Shown here piece after piece: positions 21,989 to 32,558 of a DNA stretch of 64,000 nt. A model generated the notes under the pieces. That model had not been told where the DNA came from and searched no databases. It worked only from the letters and a program-made list of their open reading frames with translations. Position 1 is the stretch's first letter. Each line of letters starts with the position of its first letter. A program made the translations under genes and the position numbers. Origin of the DNA: Kalaharituber pfeilii (Eukaryota > Ascomycota > Pezizomycetes > Pezizales > Pezizaceae); assembly GCA_015179045.1 (NCBI GenBank), contig WHUZ01000028.1, positions 372,001-436,000 on the forward strand, given 5' to 3'.

Positions 21989-22945
21989 TTTTTTTTTTTT
22001 TTTTTTTTTTTTTTTATATCATTAATCGCGTGCCGCCCTATGGGCTATGGCGATATTTAGTTACATATGACTGGATAAAATATGACTGGAAATGTGAAAG
22101 AAGTAAAAATGAAAGTAAAGGAAAAGTGAAATGCTAATCCGTTGTCTAGTCCCTCCCTGCCCACGTCAATAACCCAACCAGATTGTCTCCTTCCCCTTCT
22201 CTTGTCTTGGGGGGCGCCTTAAGGTCTGCTTCTCCTCCCGGCCATTTGTCTTTCCAGGGTTGGCATTCGTTGAAGATGTGGGTGGTGTTTTCTAGCGCTC
22301 TGCCACACCACCTACATTCCGGCGAGTCCACCTTTCCGATTTGGTGTTTCCATTGTCTCAGCCCCTTGTTTCCTGGGATGCCAGCCAGCGTGGTGACCAG
22401 CTTTCGGTTAGCTAGCCGTTGGAGTGGCCTATATGACAGTTGTAGTCTGTTCCTTTCCTCGGCCCTCTGGGCTTTGGCGTACTGGCGAATCCCGGCTTCG
22501 GTGACCGTCTCGTCCTGATATTGTAGGGCGGTGCCGACTTTGGCAGCTCTGTCTGCCTCGCTGTTGCCCTGAATGCCTATATGTGATTAGCCCACATGAT
22601 GGCTACGTCTAGGTCGCCTCTCCCCGCCCTCTTTAACCACTGCTCTCTCACGACTCGGGCGGGGCCCTCGTGTGTTGGGTGGCCATCCGCGATTTTCCTT
22701 AGCTTGGTGATCGCTATCCTGGAATCCGTGATGATCAGCAGCTCTCCGTCCTGGGCCATTGCCTCGCCCATTGCCATCAATTCCGCGTCATCCACCGTTG
22801 CACGGGTGCCTAGATACAGCGATGTGTTTGTCTGGTTGTGATGGGTTCCTGCTCCGGTGCTATCGCCCATCCTACTCCCGTCAGTGTAGACACATGTCCA
22901 CCCTTCGTCTGCTTCTCTGGCTAACCTGTCTTCCCACTCCTCTCG

Positions 22946-24390
22946 ACAACAACCACCTCAGGACGAGCGTTTGGAAGCGACTCCACAACCACAACGTCCT
23001 ACCCGCTGAAACCTACATAGATCGAAGGCTCTCGGTGAGCTGAGCACTTTGATCTAATTTTCTTTCCCAAATACCCAACACTGCGGTTTTCCCCCGAGGG
23101 GTTAAATCGCGAGGAATTCTCAGTTCAACACCTCGTTGCCACCACATCAACCACATCCCTGTCTCTGCCAAGAAGCGACCCAGACGCCCAATAGAATGTC
23201 GAAGAAGCCACAGACAGCCGCACCACCACCGCCTCTTCCCCCGCCTTACGAATGGGAATGGGAAGAAATGGCGGCAAGACTGAGAGCGGCCAAAATTTCA
23301 TCGAGCAGAATCTTCCGGGCATTATGGCAGTTCGTAGCGCAGCAGGCAGACGTGCCGGAAGACGCGATACTACTAATCCAGGAGCTCAGAGGGGGGCAGC
23401 AGACCTTCAGAGCCCTGAAAGCGGGGGACCCGCCTCCCCCAGACTTCAAGCCTCCGGCGCCACCGCCACCACCACAGACATTGGGGTTCAGCCCCATCAC
23501 GTGGGTGGAGACGCCTCCGGCAGACACAACCCCGGCACCATCGCCACCACCGCCACAGACTCCGGGTTCCAGCCCCGTCACGAGGTTGGAGACGCCCCTG
23601 GCAGACACACCTCCGGCACCCCCACACCCCATCCCCGCTCGGACAAAGAAGAGAAAGGGGAAGACTCCAGCTCCCAATCAACCATACGAGATCAAACGCC
23701 AACTCAGCGATGAGGAGGCCAAGAAGATCGCGTCCACGGGAGTACCACCGATGCAGACATCACCGCCGCCATCACCGATGCCGGCACCACCGTCACCACC
23801 ACCGCCAAAACCCTCCACCACCAGAAAGGGCAAGGGAAAGCTTCCGAGCCAAGAGGAGGCCTTCAAGCGCCACATGGCAACCACCAAGAAGGGCCCCTCT
23901 CCCCGCCCCGGGAACACCGCCACCTCTCCACCAACCACTCCCGATGCCACCACCAAAGGAAAAACCGGCATCGTAATACACGGGATCGCCCTACGGAAGG
24001 ACCTAGGGAAGGTCAGACAATGGTTGGAGGCCGCGAACAAGGAATTGGGAAAGATATCGGGGATTCGCTGGCTGAGGAAGAGGACCACGCTGGTTGAGGA
24101 GGGGAAGAAAACCAGCTCGGCGGTTGTATACTTGGAAAAGGAGACGGATGTTGAGAGGGTGAGGCTCGGGGGACGTTGGCTCAGATCGGTCCGGTACGAG
24201 TCGGAGAGGGGACGGAAGTAGGAGATACCGGGACCGGGACTGCCACCCGCATCATGGAGAAGTTTCGCGGGCACTACATGTAGTTAGGAGTAGATAGTTT
24301 GGGGTTCGACTTCTTTTTTCACTTTTAATAAAACCTCGCCATAGCCCTTTGGGCGGCATGCGAGTATTGATATAAAAAAAAAAAAAAAAA
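22946..24390 (+). mobile_element. ORF1-only (HAL-like) retroelement, copy 1, complete with TSD
   Basis: A 1445-bp unit: about 250 bp of 5'UTR (starting gacaacaaccacctcagg, with gacgagcgtttggaagcg), one ORF, then a short 3'UTR with tttaataaaa, the LINE tail hairpin (GCCC-TTT-GGGC) and poly(A). The 14-bp TSD tcccactcctctcg flanks it at 22932-22945 and 24391-24404, inside the RNase H part of LINE G. It has no endonuclease, RT or RNase H, so it must be moved in trans. The shared tail points to the resident LINE machinery. Confidence 0.88.
23196..24221 (+). CDS. ORF1-like protein of the HAL-like element (341 aa, Pro-rich with C-terminal RRM/gag-like domain)
   Basis: The start is the ATG at 23196 (MSKKPQTAAP); the frame is open a little upstream but without ATG. 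Residues 1-70 include a Trp/Glu-rich helical part (YEWEWEEMAARL) and a segment on a conserved pattern (LLIQELRGGQQTFRALK). Residues 75-260 are Pro/Thr-rich with repeated LGFSPI / SSPVT modules and basic clusters (KKRKGK). The last 85 residues form the conserved domain: GIVIHGIALRKDLGKVRQWL, GIRWLRKRTTLVEEGKKTSS, VVYLEKETD, RVRLGGRWLR. The pattern (beta-helix-beta-beta, then VRLGG-WL) is what I expect of RRM-like LINE ORF1 proteins that bind element RNA. The role is inferred. The ORF is intact, so this copy may still make protein. Confidence 0.78.
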   Translation: MSKKPQTAAPPPPLPPPYEWEWEEMAARLRAAKISSSRIFRALWQFVAQQADVPEDAILLIQELRGGQQTFRALKAGDPPPPDFKPPAPPPPPQTLGFSPITWVETPPADTTPAPSPPPPQTPGSSPVTRLETPLADTPPAPPHPIPARTKKRKGKTPAPNQPYEIKRQLSDEEAKKIASTGVPPMQTSPPPSPMPAPPSPPPPKPSTTRKGKGKLPSQEEAFKRHMATTKKGPSPRPGNTATSPPTTPDATTKGKTGIVIHGIALRKDLGKVRQWLEAANKELGKISGIRWLRKRTTLVEEGKKTSSAVVYLEKETDVERVRLGGRWLRSVRYESERGRK

Positions 24391-24980
24391 TCCCACTCCT
24401 CTCGGGATGTCTCCGGACAGTCCTTTTGGACTGTCCTGACTGTCCTGACTGTCCCGAAGGTTGCATAACTGACTGTCCCGTCTTGCATATGGTGCGGCTG
24501 AGCTCACTGTCTTGGTGTGGCAGACTGTTTTGGTGCGGCAGATATTTTCGATGCGGGGTAATCAGTGTGCTTAACTCTCCGAACTGGGAAATTTTTCTTT
24601 GATAATTCGCACTGTAGCTACTGGTTTTGAGATTTTCATTTTTGTAAGACTCCAACACAATTACAAAGGCTTCACGCACTTTACATCCCAGATATTTTCC
24701 AGCCGATACATATATTCATATAGTACTCACGAGTCCTTATTTAATTTTTCTGCCCTACACTTGCCTTGCGCCCACTAAAATGTCACTCTCCACTGCAACT
24801 GGTACCTTGAGTGCGAAACAGACCTGGACTCCACACCCAAGCCTTCCAAAGGAGCTTGTTTCGGTAGTAATAAAGGTTGTAGAAGAGATGCCTGAATTAC
24901 ATTGCGAAGAACCTATGGATGGCGAGCAATATGCACAATGAATCCAACAGGCCAGGCCAGGCCGTGAGGGCCGCCTGGAC

Positions 24981-25040
24981 GCCCTGCCATGGCGAACAGC
25001 TACAAGCGGGGTCATGTGATGTAAAAAAAAAAAAAAAAAA
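24981..25040 (+). mobile_element. 60-bp S-tail insertion with TSD
   Basis: gccctgccatggcgaacag, tacaagcggggtcatgtgat, then A18, between 13-bp repeats gggccgcctggac at 24968-24980 and 25041-25053. Confidence 0.92.
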
Positions 25041-25079
25041 GGGCCGCCTGGACCGGCCCAGGCGGTTTGAAACAATCAG

Positions 25080-25365
25080 GCCAATCAGGCCGGTCCAGGC
25101 CATTCAGGCCGGTCCAGGCCATTCAGGCCGGTCCAGGCCAATCAGGCCGGTCCAGGCCATTCAGGCCGGTCCAGGCCAATCAGGCCGGTCCAGGCCAATC
25201 AGGCCGGTCCAGGCCAATCAGGCCGGTCCAGACCAACCAGGCCGGTCCAGACCATTCAGGCTGGCCCAGACCATTCAGGCTGGCCCAGACCATTCAGGCT
25301 GGCCCAGACCAACCAGGCCGGTCCAGACCATTCAGGCCAGTCCAGGCCGACCAGGCCATTTACGT
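25080..25365. repeat. 19-bp GGCC-rich minisatellite, about 15 copies
   Basis: The unit is ggtccaggccawtcaggcc with an A/T alternation at one site and more diverged units (ggcccagaccattcaggct) to the right. The order of variants suggests unequal exchange. The 19-bp period shifts frame each unit, so the Pro/Gly/Arg frames across it are artefacts. Confidence 0.9.
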
Positions 25366-26315
25366 AAATTCAAGCGATTTTGGAATTTAACCCAGGTGAA
25401 TTAGATTTTAATAGTCCTGGATATTTCCATTATCAGTAATTGACAGTTGCGCATCAGGTATCATCATCAAAGAATTGAGTCCAGTCTGTTGTATTACCTG
25501 GAAGGTCCATCATTTCTAAAATATTTCTTAGTATATATACTTGAATACAAAGTGTGATACATACTTGACAAAAGTCGTAGACGGCTGCTGTTTAAAATTC
25601 TAGACATATGGGAGATTCTACTCATTTAATACTCAAACAATCTGGTAAATGCTAGCCTTAGCTGTGGAGTGATGCGTTTAATTGGCCTGAACCGGCCTGA
25701 ATGGCCTAGAATGGCGGAGGATTCCGGAAATCTCTACCTATGAAGATAACACTCCAAAATTTCACTTAGAGTAATAAGGATACTAGAAGCATATTTAGTA
25801 ATTTTCTTCTAGTGTTTCGGTTAACAATAATTTAGTTATGATTACAAATTGGTATTGTTAACTACAGTAGTCTAGAAGCGTAGTGAATTATTAATTAAAC
25901 TTTCTGTATTATCTTCTAGTATGTGGGTAAGAAGTAGCAACTTATCACCGACAGCAACTTTCAAGTGGCAACTTGTAGGTGGCAACTTGTCAGTGGCAAT
26001 AGGGCTGTGCTAGCACACAGTAACTGGCTTATCAATTAACGCTGGTAGCAGAATGTTTCTCTATACTCAATCACTGGTAGTACGTAGAGGTACCTAGTGG
26101 TACTTGTAATAAACCAGTGTTCGTCGGTGGGCTGGCCCATTCGCGAATCAGCCAGCCCACCGACGAATTGGCCGATTCGCGAATGGGCCTGGCCGGTTCG
26201 CGAACCGCAATGTTCGTCGGTAGGCCAGAACAGCCGCACCATATGCAAGACGGGACAGTCAGTTATGCAACCTTCGGGACAGTCAGGACAGTCAGGACAG
26301 TCCAAAAGGACTGTC

Positions 26316-26759
26316 CCGCACTCCTCTCTTGGGGTGTCGCTTGGTTGGAATGGCATTACGTGTAGCGGTAGGGGGTGTCGGTGCATTAGAGAGCCTCTCT
26401 GTTACGGTTTCTACGATGATGTAGTAAATATGAGGGTGTAACTTAGGACAACGCTTGGTGGTTGACCTTTCAAGAGGGCAGCTCTAGCTGGCCCTTCTTA
26501 TAGTCAATCCGGCGTGCCTTCCTTCTATTGTTTATCTATGCTATGATATCACGATGTTCTATCTATGGGCATCCCTCAGCCACTGCCTCGCCTCATCTAG
26601 AGGTCCATCCGGTGGCTCTGCTCCTGGAGGTCCGTTGAGTGGCTCTGCTCCTGGAGGTCCATTCGGTGGCTTTGCTCCTAGAGGTCCGTCCGGTGGCTAT
26701 CGCTACGCTCTGGCCATGCCGGCGTTCTTTGTGATACACATCCGTGCCCAACCCATGTT
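26316..26759. other. Intergenic stretch with a short Gly/Pro-coding tandem repeat
   Basis: A tandem unit of about 30 bp (ggtggctctgctcctggagg) lies at 26600-26700, three to four copies. No gene is supported. Confidence 0.4.
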
Positions 26760-27195
26760 TCACTGCCAGACTGTAGCTATCGGTTGATCGGACCGAATTG
26801 TCACTCGCAGCCAATGCGGGTGGATATCCCCTTCGCGGGTAGACCCTGACACTCTCAGGTATATCATGTCTGGCTGGGGGTCCCTCAAGGGCTCGTTGTG
26901 GAAGCGTAGTGTTCGGGCTTCCACCCTTTCGGATTCGCCATTAACGGAGGTCTCCGCGGTTTCTAGGTTGGTGAGTCCTTCCACCACGTCCCGTCTCGTG
27001 CCCCAGGGTGCTCCTGTGATCTCCCTGGCCACCGTGTACTGCCACCGGCTAAGTTGGTCTATTTTGTTCTTCGCTGGGGCGCCCTGTGCGTAGTTTGTCC
27101 AAGCCCAGCTCCCCCAGGTTGCTATGTTCCTGGCTATGCTGGTGTATAGCTGTCTTCTTTTGGCTGGTGCAACTTTAGTTAGTCGCGAAGCTACC
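26760..27195 (-). mobile_element. Internal LINE ORF2 fragment
   Basis: On the minus strand it encodes RRQLYTSIARNIATWGSWAW, then AREITGAPWGTRRDVVEG and VEARTLRFH, the region between RT and RNase H of the Tad1-like ORF2. No tail or poly(A) is present. It abuts, head to head, another LINE scrap at 27200. Confidence 0.75.
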
Positions 27196-27199
27196 CGGA

Positions 27200-27640
27200 A
27201 GACAGGGAGAAGATACTTCTTGTACTTAGCAGAGGGCTTAGCAGTTAATGATGCAGAGGTAATATCTATAGCTAACGCCCTAGAAGGAGAGGAATAAGAG
27301 GCACTGCTGACCTTTACGGGTTCTCAAGTAGCAGCCTGCCTCTGACGGAGCAACAGATTATTTCAAGAAGTGTGGAAGAGGAGGGCAATGGGGAGGCACC
27401 AGAGGGTGCCAGAATTGGCACACTCATACCTTATGAGAAGGAAGTAGTCACTGAGCTGGCGTGTGGATGATAACCCAGAGGGAGAGAGCGGAGGAAGGGA
27501 ACAGACGGTTGAGAGGGAAAGGGCTGAGGGCATGGAGATGAGACAGAGAAGCCGGATGGTCCGGACTGTACGTGGTAATTATCCTGGTAGTGTGCGTTAT
27601 ATCATAGCGTGGAGGAAGGATCGACAGCTCACATTTGGTC
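27200..27640 (+). mobile_element. Diverged LINE RNase H scrap
   Basis: Broken frames read YFLYLAEGLAVNDAEVISIA (compare FLGRRSTVNDGELIAIS of the complete copy) and ARIGTLIPYEKEVVTELA (compare AKIGTALQYEDETVTEAG). It has several stops and is older than most copies here. Confidence 0.55.
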
Positions 27641-27649
27641 CAGCTGCGA

Positions 27650-28142
27650 TTTTTTTTTTTTTTTTTTTAATATCATTACTCGCGTGCCGCCCTAGGGGCT
27701 ATGCCGAGGTTAGGTACATATGGAAGAATAGAATTAAGGAAATAATCTCCGTCATTCATAGTCAGTAATAATAAAGAAGTCAGTAATAGGAAATAATCTC
27801 CGTCGCCCATTGTAAGTTATAGGAAAGAAGTCAGTAATTGGAAATAATCTCGAAAGAAGTAAGGAAAGTAATAGGTGATAGCTATAGTTCCGCCCATTCT
27901 AATACATCCGCCAGAGGGTCCTTCCTTGTCCTTGCTCTTGGGTGGCTCAATTAGGTCTGCCATCCCTCCTGGCCATTTTCTTTCCCATATCTTGCACCTG
28001 TTGAGCATGTGTGTGGTGGATTCCTCCTCTTCTCCGCACCACCGGCATTCCGGACTGTCTGCTTTGCCGATTGTGTGTTGCCACTTTCTCAGCCCCTTGC
28101 CCCCCAGTATGCCTGCCAGTGGTTGATATTCTTCGCCCAAGC
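27650..28142 (-). mobile_element. 5'-truncated LINE copy
   Basis: T-run, tail hairpin with a GCCC-CTA-GGGC stem, then the minus-strand ORF2 end: PLAGILGGKGLRKWQHTIGK, CRWCGEEEESTTHMLNRC. Copies of ggaaataatctc in the 3'UTR (27743-27850) form a small local repeat. The 5' end is near 28142; no clean TSD was found. Confidence 0.82.
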
Positions 28143-29145
28143 CGCGTGGTGTGGAAGAACAGGGGGCAGTGGCGAGAGGGGGGGGGGTGATTGTGGGACC
28201 ACCGATACCTCAGAAGGAAGAGCTGGACGCCTTGATTGAGCTGGTGATGCAGGCGGACAGTTGAGACTAAGTTGTACTACCTCTGATGGTGGAAGTTCCG
28301 TTAAGTTTGTTTTAATCTCGTCTGTATGTAATCTCGTCAAAGCCATCGCGGCGGTATACAAGTAACGATATATATACAGTATATATACTAGAATCATTAT
28401 CCCATACGCTACTCTATGGCGCGCTCAAAACTTTACTTAAACGTTTCTAAAATATTAATAACCCGAAGACTTCAAGGATGCATAAATGTTACTAAAAATG
28501 TTACTTGGGTTTTGTGCAGCCTCACTAACTTTACTTGAATCCACTCCTGAGGGCCACGTCGCTTGTGCGTCCCTCCATGTGAAACGAAATACTACATGAA
28601 CGTGAATTTGTTGTGAAATATCACAAGACCGCATTAAATGACCCGTGGATGAGGAAAGGGACCTAAAAAGTCTAAGATCATTATATGAAAAAAAAAAAAA
28701 AAAGGCAGGTCGAAGTAAGACATTACAGGCGTAAGAACCGTAATTCCAGGTATGCACTCCTTATGACGGTACAATGCCTCGCTTTCATTACATTCTATTT
28801 GCTACTATGTAAAGTTACTTAATTGATAAACCTTAGTTCCGATACTCCATATGGCTAATAATAGTATTGTATGTGCGCACGTTTAACCGTTGGCTAAGAC
28901 GAGTACATCTCATGCTGCCATCAAAGAGCAGGTGGTCTTCTCTTCCTCCTGTGCCCACACCCAACCACGCGACCATACTGCACCAGTGAAGGATATCCAT
29001 CGCCAGTCACGAATTCGAGAACGCCGAGCTTCGTGCCAAGCACGTCAATTAGACAGAAAGTAGCTCTCAGATCCGTCGCACCTATGCTCCTCCGCAAGAC
29101 TGGGCTGACTCTGTTACCGCCATAGCTCCGGCCCGCTACACAGCC
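28143..29145. other. Intergenic stretch with a decayed LINE tail
   Basis: At 28326-28382 a degraded plus-strand LINE tail is readable (ctcgtcaaagccatcgcggc, agtaacgatat). A bare A17 lies at about 28688. The rest is AT-rich. Minus-strand frames over 28921-29484 are the shadow of the next gene. Confidence 0.45.
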
Positions 29146-30108
29146 ATGCGTCCCCTTCGCCCACGCCGCTCCCTTCCGAACGCAAACAGGCCGACCTCGT
29201 GCTCCCCACAGCCACCCAGCACCAATGCACCGAACTCCTCCAACGCCATGCACGGCCATCCCTTCCCTGCCGCTCCCCACAGCCCCACCAGGAAACCCTC
29301 CCGCTCCCCTCGCGTCTCCCTCACGTTCGGCCACCTTACCGTCTCTACGAACGTCTCCGTCGTTCTCCCGCCTGGCCCTCCACGCGAAAACACCTTCGCT
29401 CAAATGCTCTCCCAGCCGCCCGACCAGCCGTTCCCAGATACCTCCCTGTCGAATGTAAAGTCGCCGGAGCTGCCGAGGTTGCATAATCTGAGAAGAAGTC
29501 TAACAGCGAAGAGGGTGTGGCTGACCCCGGCAACGCCTAGCACCCCGACGAGGAGCCCGACTATGGCAAGGGATCTCAAAAGAAGAAAACGAGGGGAAAG
29601 TGCAGGAGGCAGGGAGAAGCGGAAGGGGAAGAAGGTGGGGGTGGGCGATGGTCGACCTATTCCTCAGGGTGTGGTGATGGATTCTGTGAACGAGCACAAG
29701 CTTCAGGGCTCGGAAAAGAGTGGGAGCGAGATGGAGGCCACTGATGATAACACGCCCGATGATAATACCCCCTCGCTCGTAGCAGCGCACAAGCACCAAA
29801 TCAATAATTCCCAACCTGCCCCAGCATATCATCAAACCGTAAACAGAAGAAAGTCCAGAGCAACAGCTAAACCGCGTGTGTCTTTCGCGCATGCCCTCAC
29901 TGCAACAGCCTCTCAGAGTCCTTATGCTTCAGGTCAAACCCGAGCATCCCAACACCAGCATAAACAGAACATGAACGAAAAGAAACTCAAGTCGCCCACA
30001 GTCCTTGGGCCATACGACCCCATCCCCGCAAGTGCACCAGGCATCAGCTGGATCATGGCAGAAGTGTATGTTCCGCCTCCAAAGAATGTGAAGCTTTCTC
30101 GACAATGA
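29146..30108 (+). CDS. Disordered basic protein, function unknown
   Basis: A single uninterrupted frame of 320 residues from MRPLRPRRSL. It is rich in Pro, Ser, Thr and Arg. Features are an N-terminal Pro/Ser-rich region, a short hydrophobic beta-like stretch (VSLTFGHLTVSTNVSVVLP, residues 57-75), a strongly basic cluster near residues 143-165 (RDLKRRKRGE, REKRKGKK) that could be a nuclear localisation signal, and an acidic TDDNTPDDNTP motif near 210. The C-terminal 30 residues are more ordered (PGISWIMAEVYVPPP). No family is recognised. The lack of stops over 960 bp of high-GC DNA, contrasting with surrounding AT-rich DNA, and the ordered C-terminus favour a real gene. Confidence 0.55.
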   Translation: MRPLRPRRSLPNANRPTSCSPQPPSTNAPNSSNAMHGHPFPAAPHSPTRKPSRSPRVSLTFGHLTVSTNVSVVLPPGPPRENTFAQMLSQPPDQPFPDTSLSNVKSPELPRLHNLRRSLTAKRVWLTPATPSTPTRSPTMARDLKRRKRGESAGGREKRKGKKVGVGDGRPIPQGVVMDSVNEHKLQGSEKSGSEMEATDDNTPDDNTPSLVAAHKHQINNSQPAPAYHQTVNRRKSRATAKPRVSFAHALTATASQSPYASGQTRASQHQHKQNMNEKKLKSPTVLGPYDPIPASAPGISWIMAEVYVPPPKNVKLSRQ

Positions 30109-30984
30109 GGACTTTGAGGAATGGTTGATTTCTGGATCGGGGATAAAACGTAGGGGGAGGGTTCATCTAGCGTGAATCGGGGGTGTAGGGTTAGAGGTGG
30201 ATGGGGTCTAGAGCTGTTATAGGAATGATGTTGTTGGTATTAGTCATGTTTCTTCTTTGCTTTCCTGGGTCTTCCTTTTGTGTTCTGTTTGGATTTCTGC
30301 CTTGTTGAAGCTCGCTGTTACGGCTCTCGATATAAAGCCTCACCATACTCAACTCCGTCTTTGCCTCCCCTCTTCTTCCTCACGCGCTTCTCCTCTTTTC
30401 ACATGAGCATTAAACGTAACCGCTCGTGACGGACGGGTTCGGAGGTCTGGTAGATGTCCGTATCTCTTCATCGCCGGCTGACAAAAATGTACACCCTCCC
30501 CCCCGCTTATCTCTTCGTCCCTTCCGACACGCACATGCACACGCAGTGCATATGGAAATTTATCCGTTTACGTTTCTCATACAGTACACTCCACAAGTAA
30601 TCTTCATTCATACGCAGCCAACGAAATTACACAACAGAACTTTCATCCCCGCTGCTAATTTCCATCCTGTAGACTTCTGTGTTTGTGTCTTGGCTTTAAG
30701 CCAAACATATAAAAGCCTTAAGTCCCCTCCACCAGTGAGACGCCTCATGGGGTATGTCTTCCTCCTTGACCCCGCAGTGGACGCTAATTTTATATGAACC
30801 ATATTTGTAGGAGCCACATTATACTTACTATTCTACGTTTAGGTCAGGAGTGGAAGGCAAAAGATAATGCCCATATATGGAAGGAGTTGATGCTCTGAGA
30901 ATTTGAATTATAAAGGAGATAATAGAAAGATAAGGAATTATGACAACATGCAGTATCAAGGGATAAAGTCAATTGAATCAAAGG
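30109..30984. other. 3' flank and intergenic stretch
   Basis: No repeat or gene is recognised. The first about 300 bp are probably the 3'UTR of the preceding gene. Confidence 0.35.
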
Positions 30985-31265
30985 AAAATTATCTCTCTAT
31001 CCACCCCATTAACTCCAGCACGGAGACCCCCTCTCCTTCTCTTGTCTCCGTGGCCTGTACATTGCCTCCAGTCCGCCTGGCCACCTGCTTCTCCATACTC
31101 CGCATCTGTTCCATATAGGTGACACCGTCTTCTCCTCGTCCCCGACACCATAGGGTAGATGGGTTATTTGACCTGGCGTGGGTGCATGTGTCGCTGAAGT
31201 CGTACGATAGAAGGGGCAAGTGCTTGTGTCCGAGGCTACGTGGTCTTACAGCCAGGCCCTGACTA
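30985..31265 (-). mobile_element. Decayed C-terminal LINE fragment
   Basis: The minus-strand frame reads CRGRGEDGVTYMEQM and ends GEGVSVLELMGWIER, the same layout as the C-terminus of LINE ORF2 (finger, then EILEWARGE). No hairpin tail or poly(A) remains. Confidence 0.5.
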
Positions 31266-32558
31266 ATTCTTCCGCCACGGTCGGCGCGCGTGCGCACATG
31301 ATCATGTGGTTGAATGATCGTAACTGAAAAGGGCTAAGTACGATGCGCTTACTCGACGACGCGATACTGCACCAGTACCCTGCAGCCCGCCTTTATCAAT
31401 AATCTGTCCCGCACTTTGCTTTATTAATACTATATGATCGTAGGAAATCTAGTGGACCAGTATCGCAAGGAATTTAGATTTGTTTGATAGACCCTTCCGT
31501 CGGCGATGTGGCTAGGTTGGGTAGTGTGTAATGGTTACAATCTTGTTCACTGACCTGCCACGCCGAGTGCATGCCGGTGCTGCGTGGACGTGCCGATGCG
31601 CCCGGCAATCTTTGCTTACAGTGTTATTGACATCTGTCGCGGTCAGCTTGGCAGTTATGCATGTACGTGAATAGAAATCACGCTCCCAGCTTCGCTAGGA
31701 CACCCATCCAGGAGGGCCATAGGGCGCTTTCCCCCATCATGAGTGGCATTATCCGTATTATCGCAAACACAAAACAGTTCTAATACCTCTAATATTTACG
31801 TGAACAAGACTTGTCGAAATCTCGACGGGAATATAGGATAATTCCAGAGGGGTCCTGGCGGCATGCGAGTAATGATATATATATAAAAAAAAAAGAGGGG
31901 TCCTAGCTGAATTAAGCCGTGCATCCAGGCGTTTTCGATGCGTACACTGTTCCACGGTTTTATAGTAGAATTCGCTATATCTCGACATTATACACGCATT
32001 CCGACCCTGAAAAGTCACTCGCCAATATAATCCATTGATATTTATCTGAGTTCCGTTGCCGATTGGCTCGGACCATTCATCCCCGCTTGGGCGTTGTGAG
32101 CTGCTGATAATTGGCAGATTAAAATACATATGCAGTGCCACGTGACTTCCGGCTGCAACAATCCGCATCCACGTCGCCCCCGCACTTCAGCGACAAAATT
32201 TTTCACCTGCATGGCATGCACTCGCATGAGTTTCAGGCCTGATTTTGACGGTCGCATCGCTAACAAATTTCAAAACTAGAGTAAGCTTGGCAAAGAGTAG
32301 AGTCATACAGCAAACGTATACCCTTGTCTGTTAAGCATGACTGCATAGCTTTCGGCGTTGCGTGTGGTGGACCGCACGCAAGGCAGAGAACGTGGAAGCG
32401 AACAGGGCGGGGGGGCATAAATTGTTCTGCTGTCACCCCAGAGGAATTGGGAATTTTCTATCTCTATATACCCTTTTTTTTCAGGTTTGAAGGTCGGAAG
32501 CCGGGCCGATATATGTATACAGTGCTGGCGCTGTTTGCCATACCATCCGCGGAGAACG
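31266..32558. other. Intergenic stretch with one micro-insertion
   Basis: Apart from the LINE micro-insertion at 31857-31893, nothing is recognised. Confidence 0.4.
31857..31893 (+). mobile_element. 37-bp LINE micro-insertion with TSD
   Basis: ggcggcatgcgagtaatg, (at)n and a short A-run lie between 11-bp repeats, agaggggtcct, at 31846-31856 and 31894-31904. The truncation point in the hairpin is the same as in the insertion at 14725. Confidence 0.9.

Larger units (their letters stand above)
21989..24415 (-). mobile_element. LINE G: 5'-truncated LINE copy split by an ORF1-only element
   Basis: T-run, tail hairpin (GCCC-ATA-GGGC) and the minus-strand ORF2 C-terminus. In order along the minus strand: REEWEDRLAREADEGW (interrupted at 22946-24390), CVYTDGSRMGDSTGAG, DDAELMAMGEAM, LLIITDSRIA, a small break, GIQGNSEADRAAK, LSYRPLQRLANRK, then CRWCGRALENTTHIFNEC. 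RNase H acidic residues D, E, D and D are all present. The 5' junction is near 24415, where gacag may be shared with the 3' side (21982-21986), a weak TSD. It is dead through truncation and a frame break near 22577. Confidence 0.85.
24416..26315. mobile_element. Non-coding element with identical 85-bp inverted ends
   Basis: Bases 24416-24500 and the reverse complement of 26231-26315 are identical over 85 bp (starting gacagtccttttggactgt, containing gaaggttgcataactgac). The outermost 22 bp are themselves a palindrome. The inner 1.7 kb has no convincing ORF and holds an S tail (24981-25040) and a 19-bp minisatellite (25080-25365). No TSD is evident, partly because LINE G lies against the left end. 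The identity of the ends implies recent origin or conversion. Superfamily unknown. Confidence 0.6.

Noticed and set aside
23246..24274. Minus-strand Gly-rich frames
   Set aside because: They are antisense to the Pro-rich ORF of the ORF1-only element.
25080..25365. CRISPR-like array
   Set aside because: The repeats are head-to-tail without unique spacers, in a eukaryotic genome.
25067..25404. Pro/Gly/Arg repeat frames on the plus strand
   Set aside because: The 19-bp unit rotates frame each repeat; the peptides are artefacts of the minisatellite.
28921..29484. 187-codon minus-strand frame
   Set aside because: It is antisense to the 29146-30108 gene and lacks recognisable domains; the plus frame is longer and has a more ordered C-terminus.
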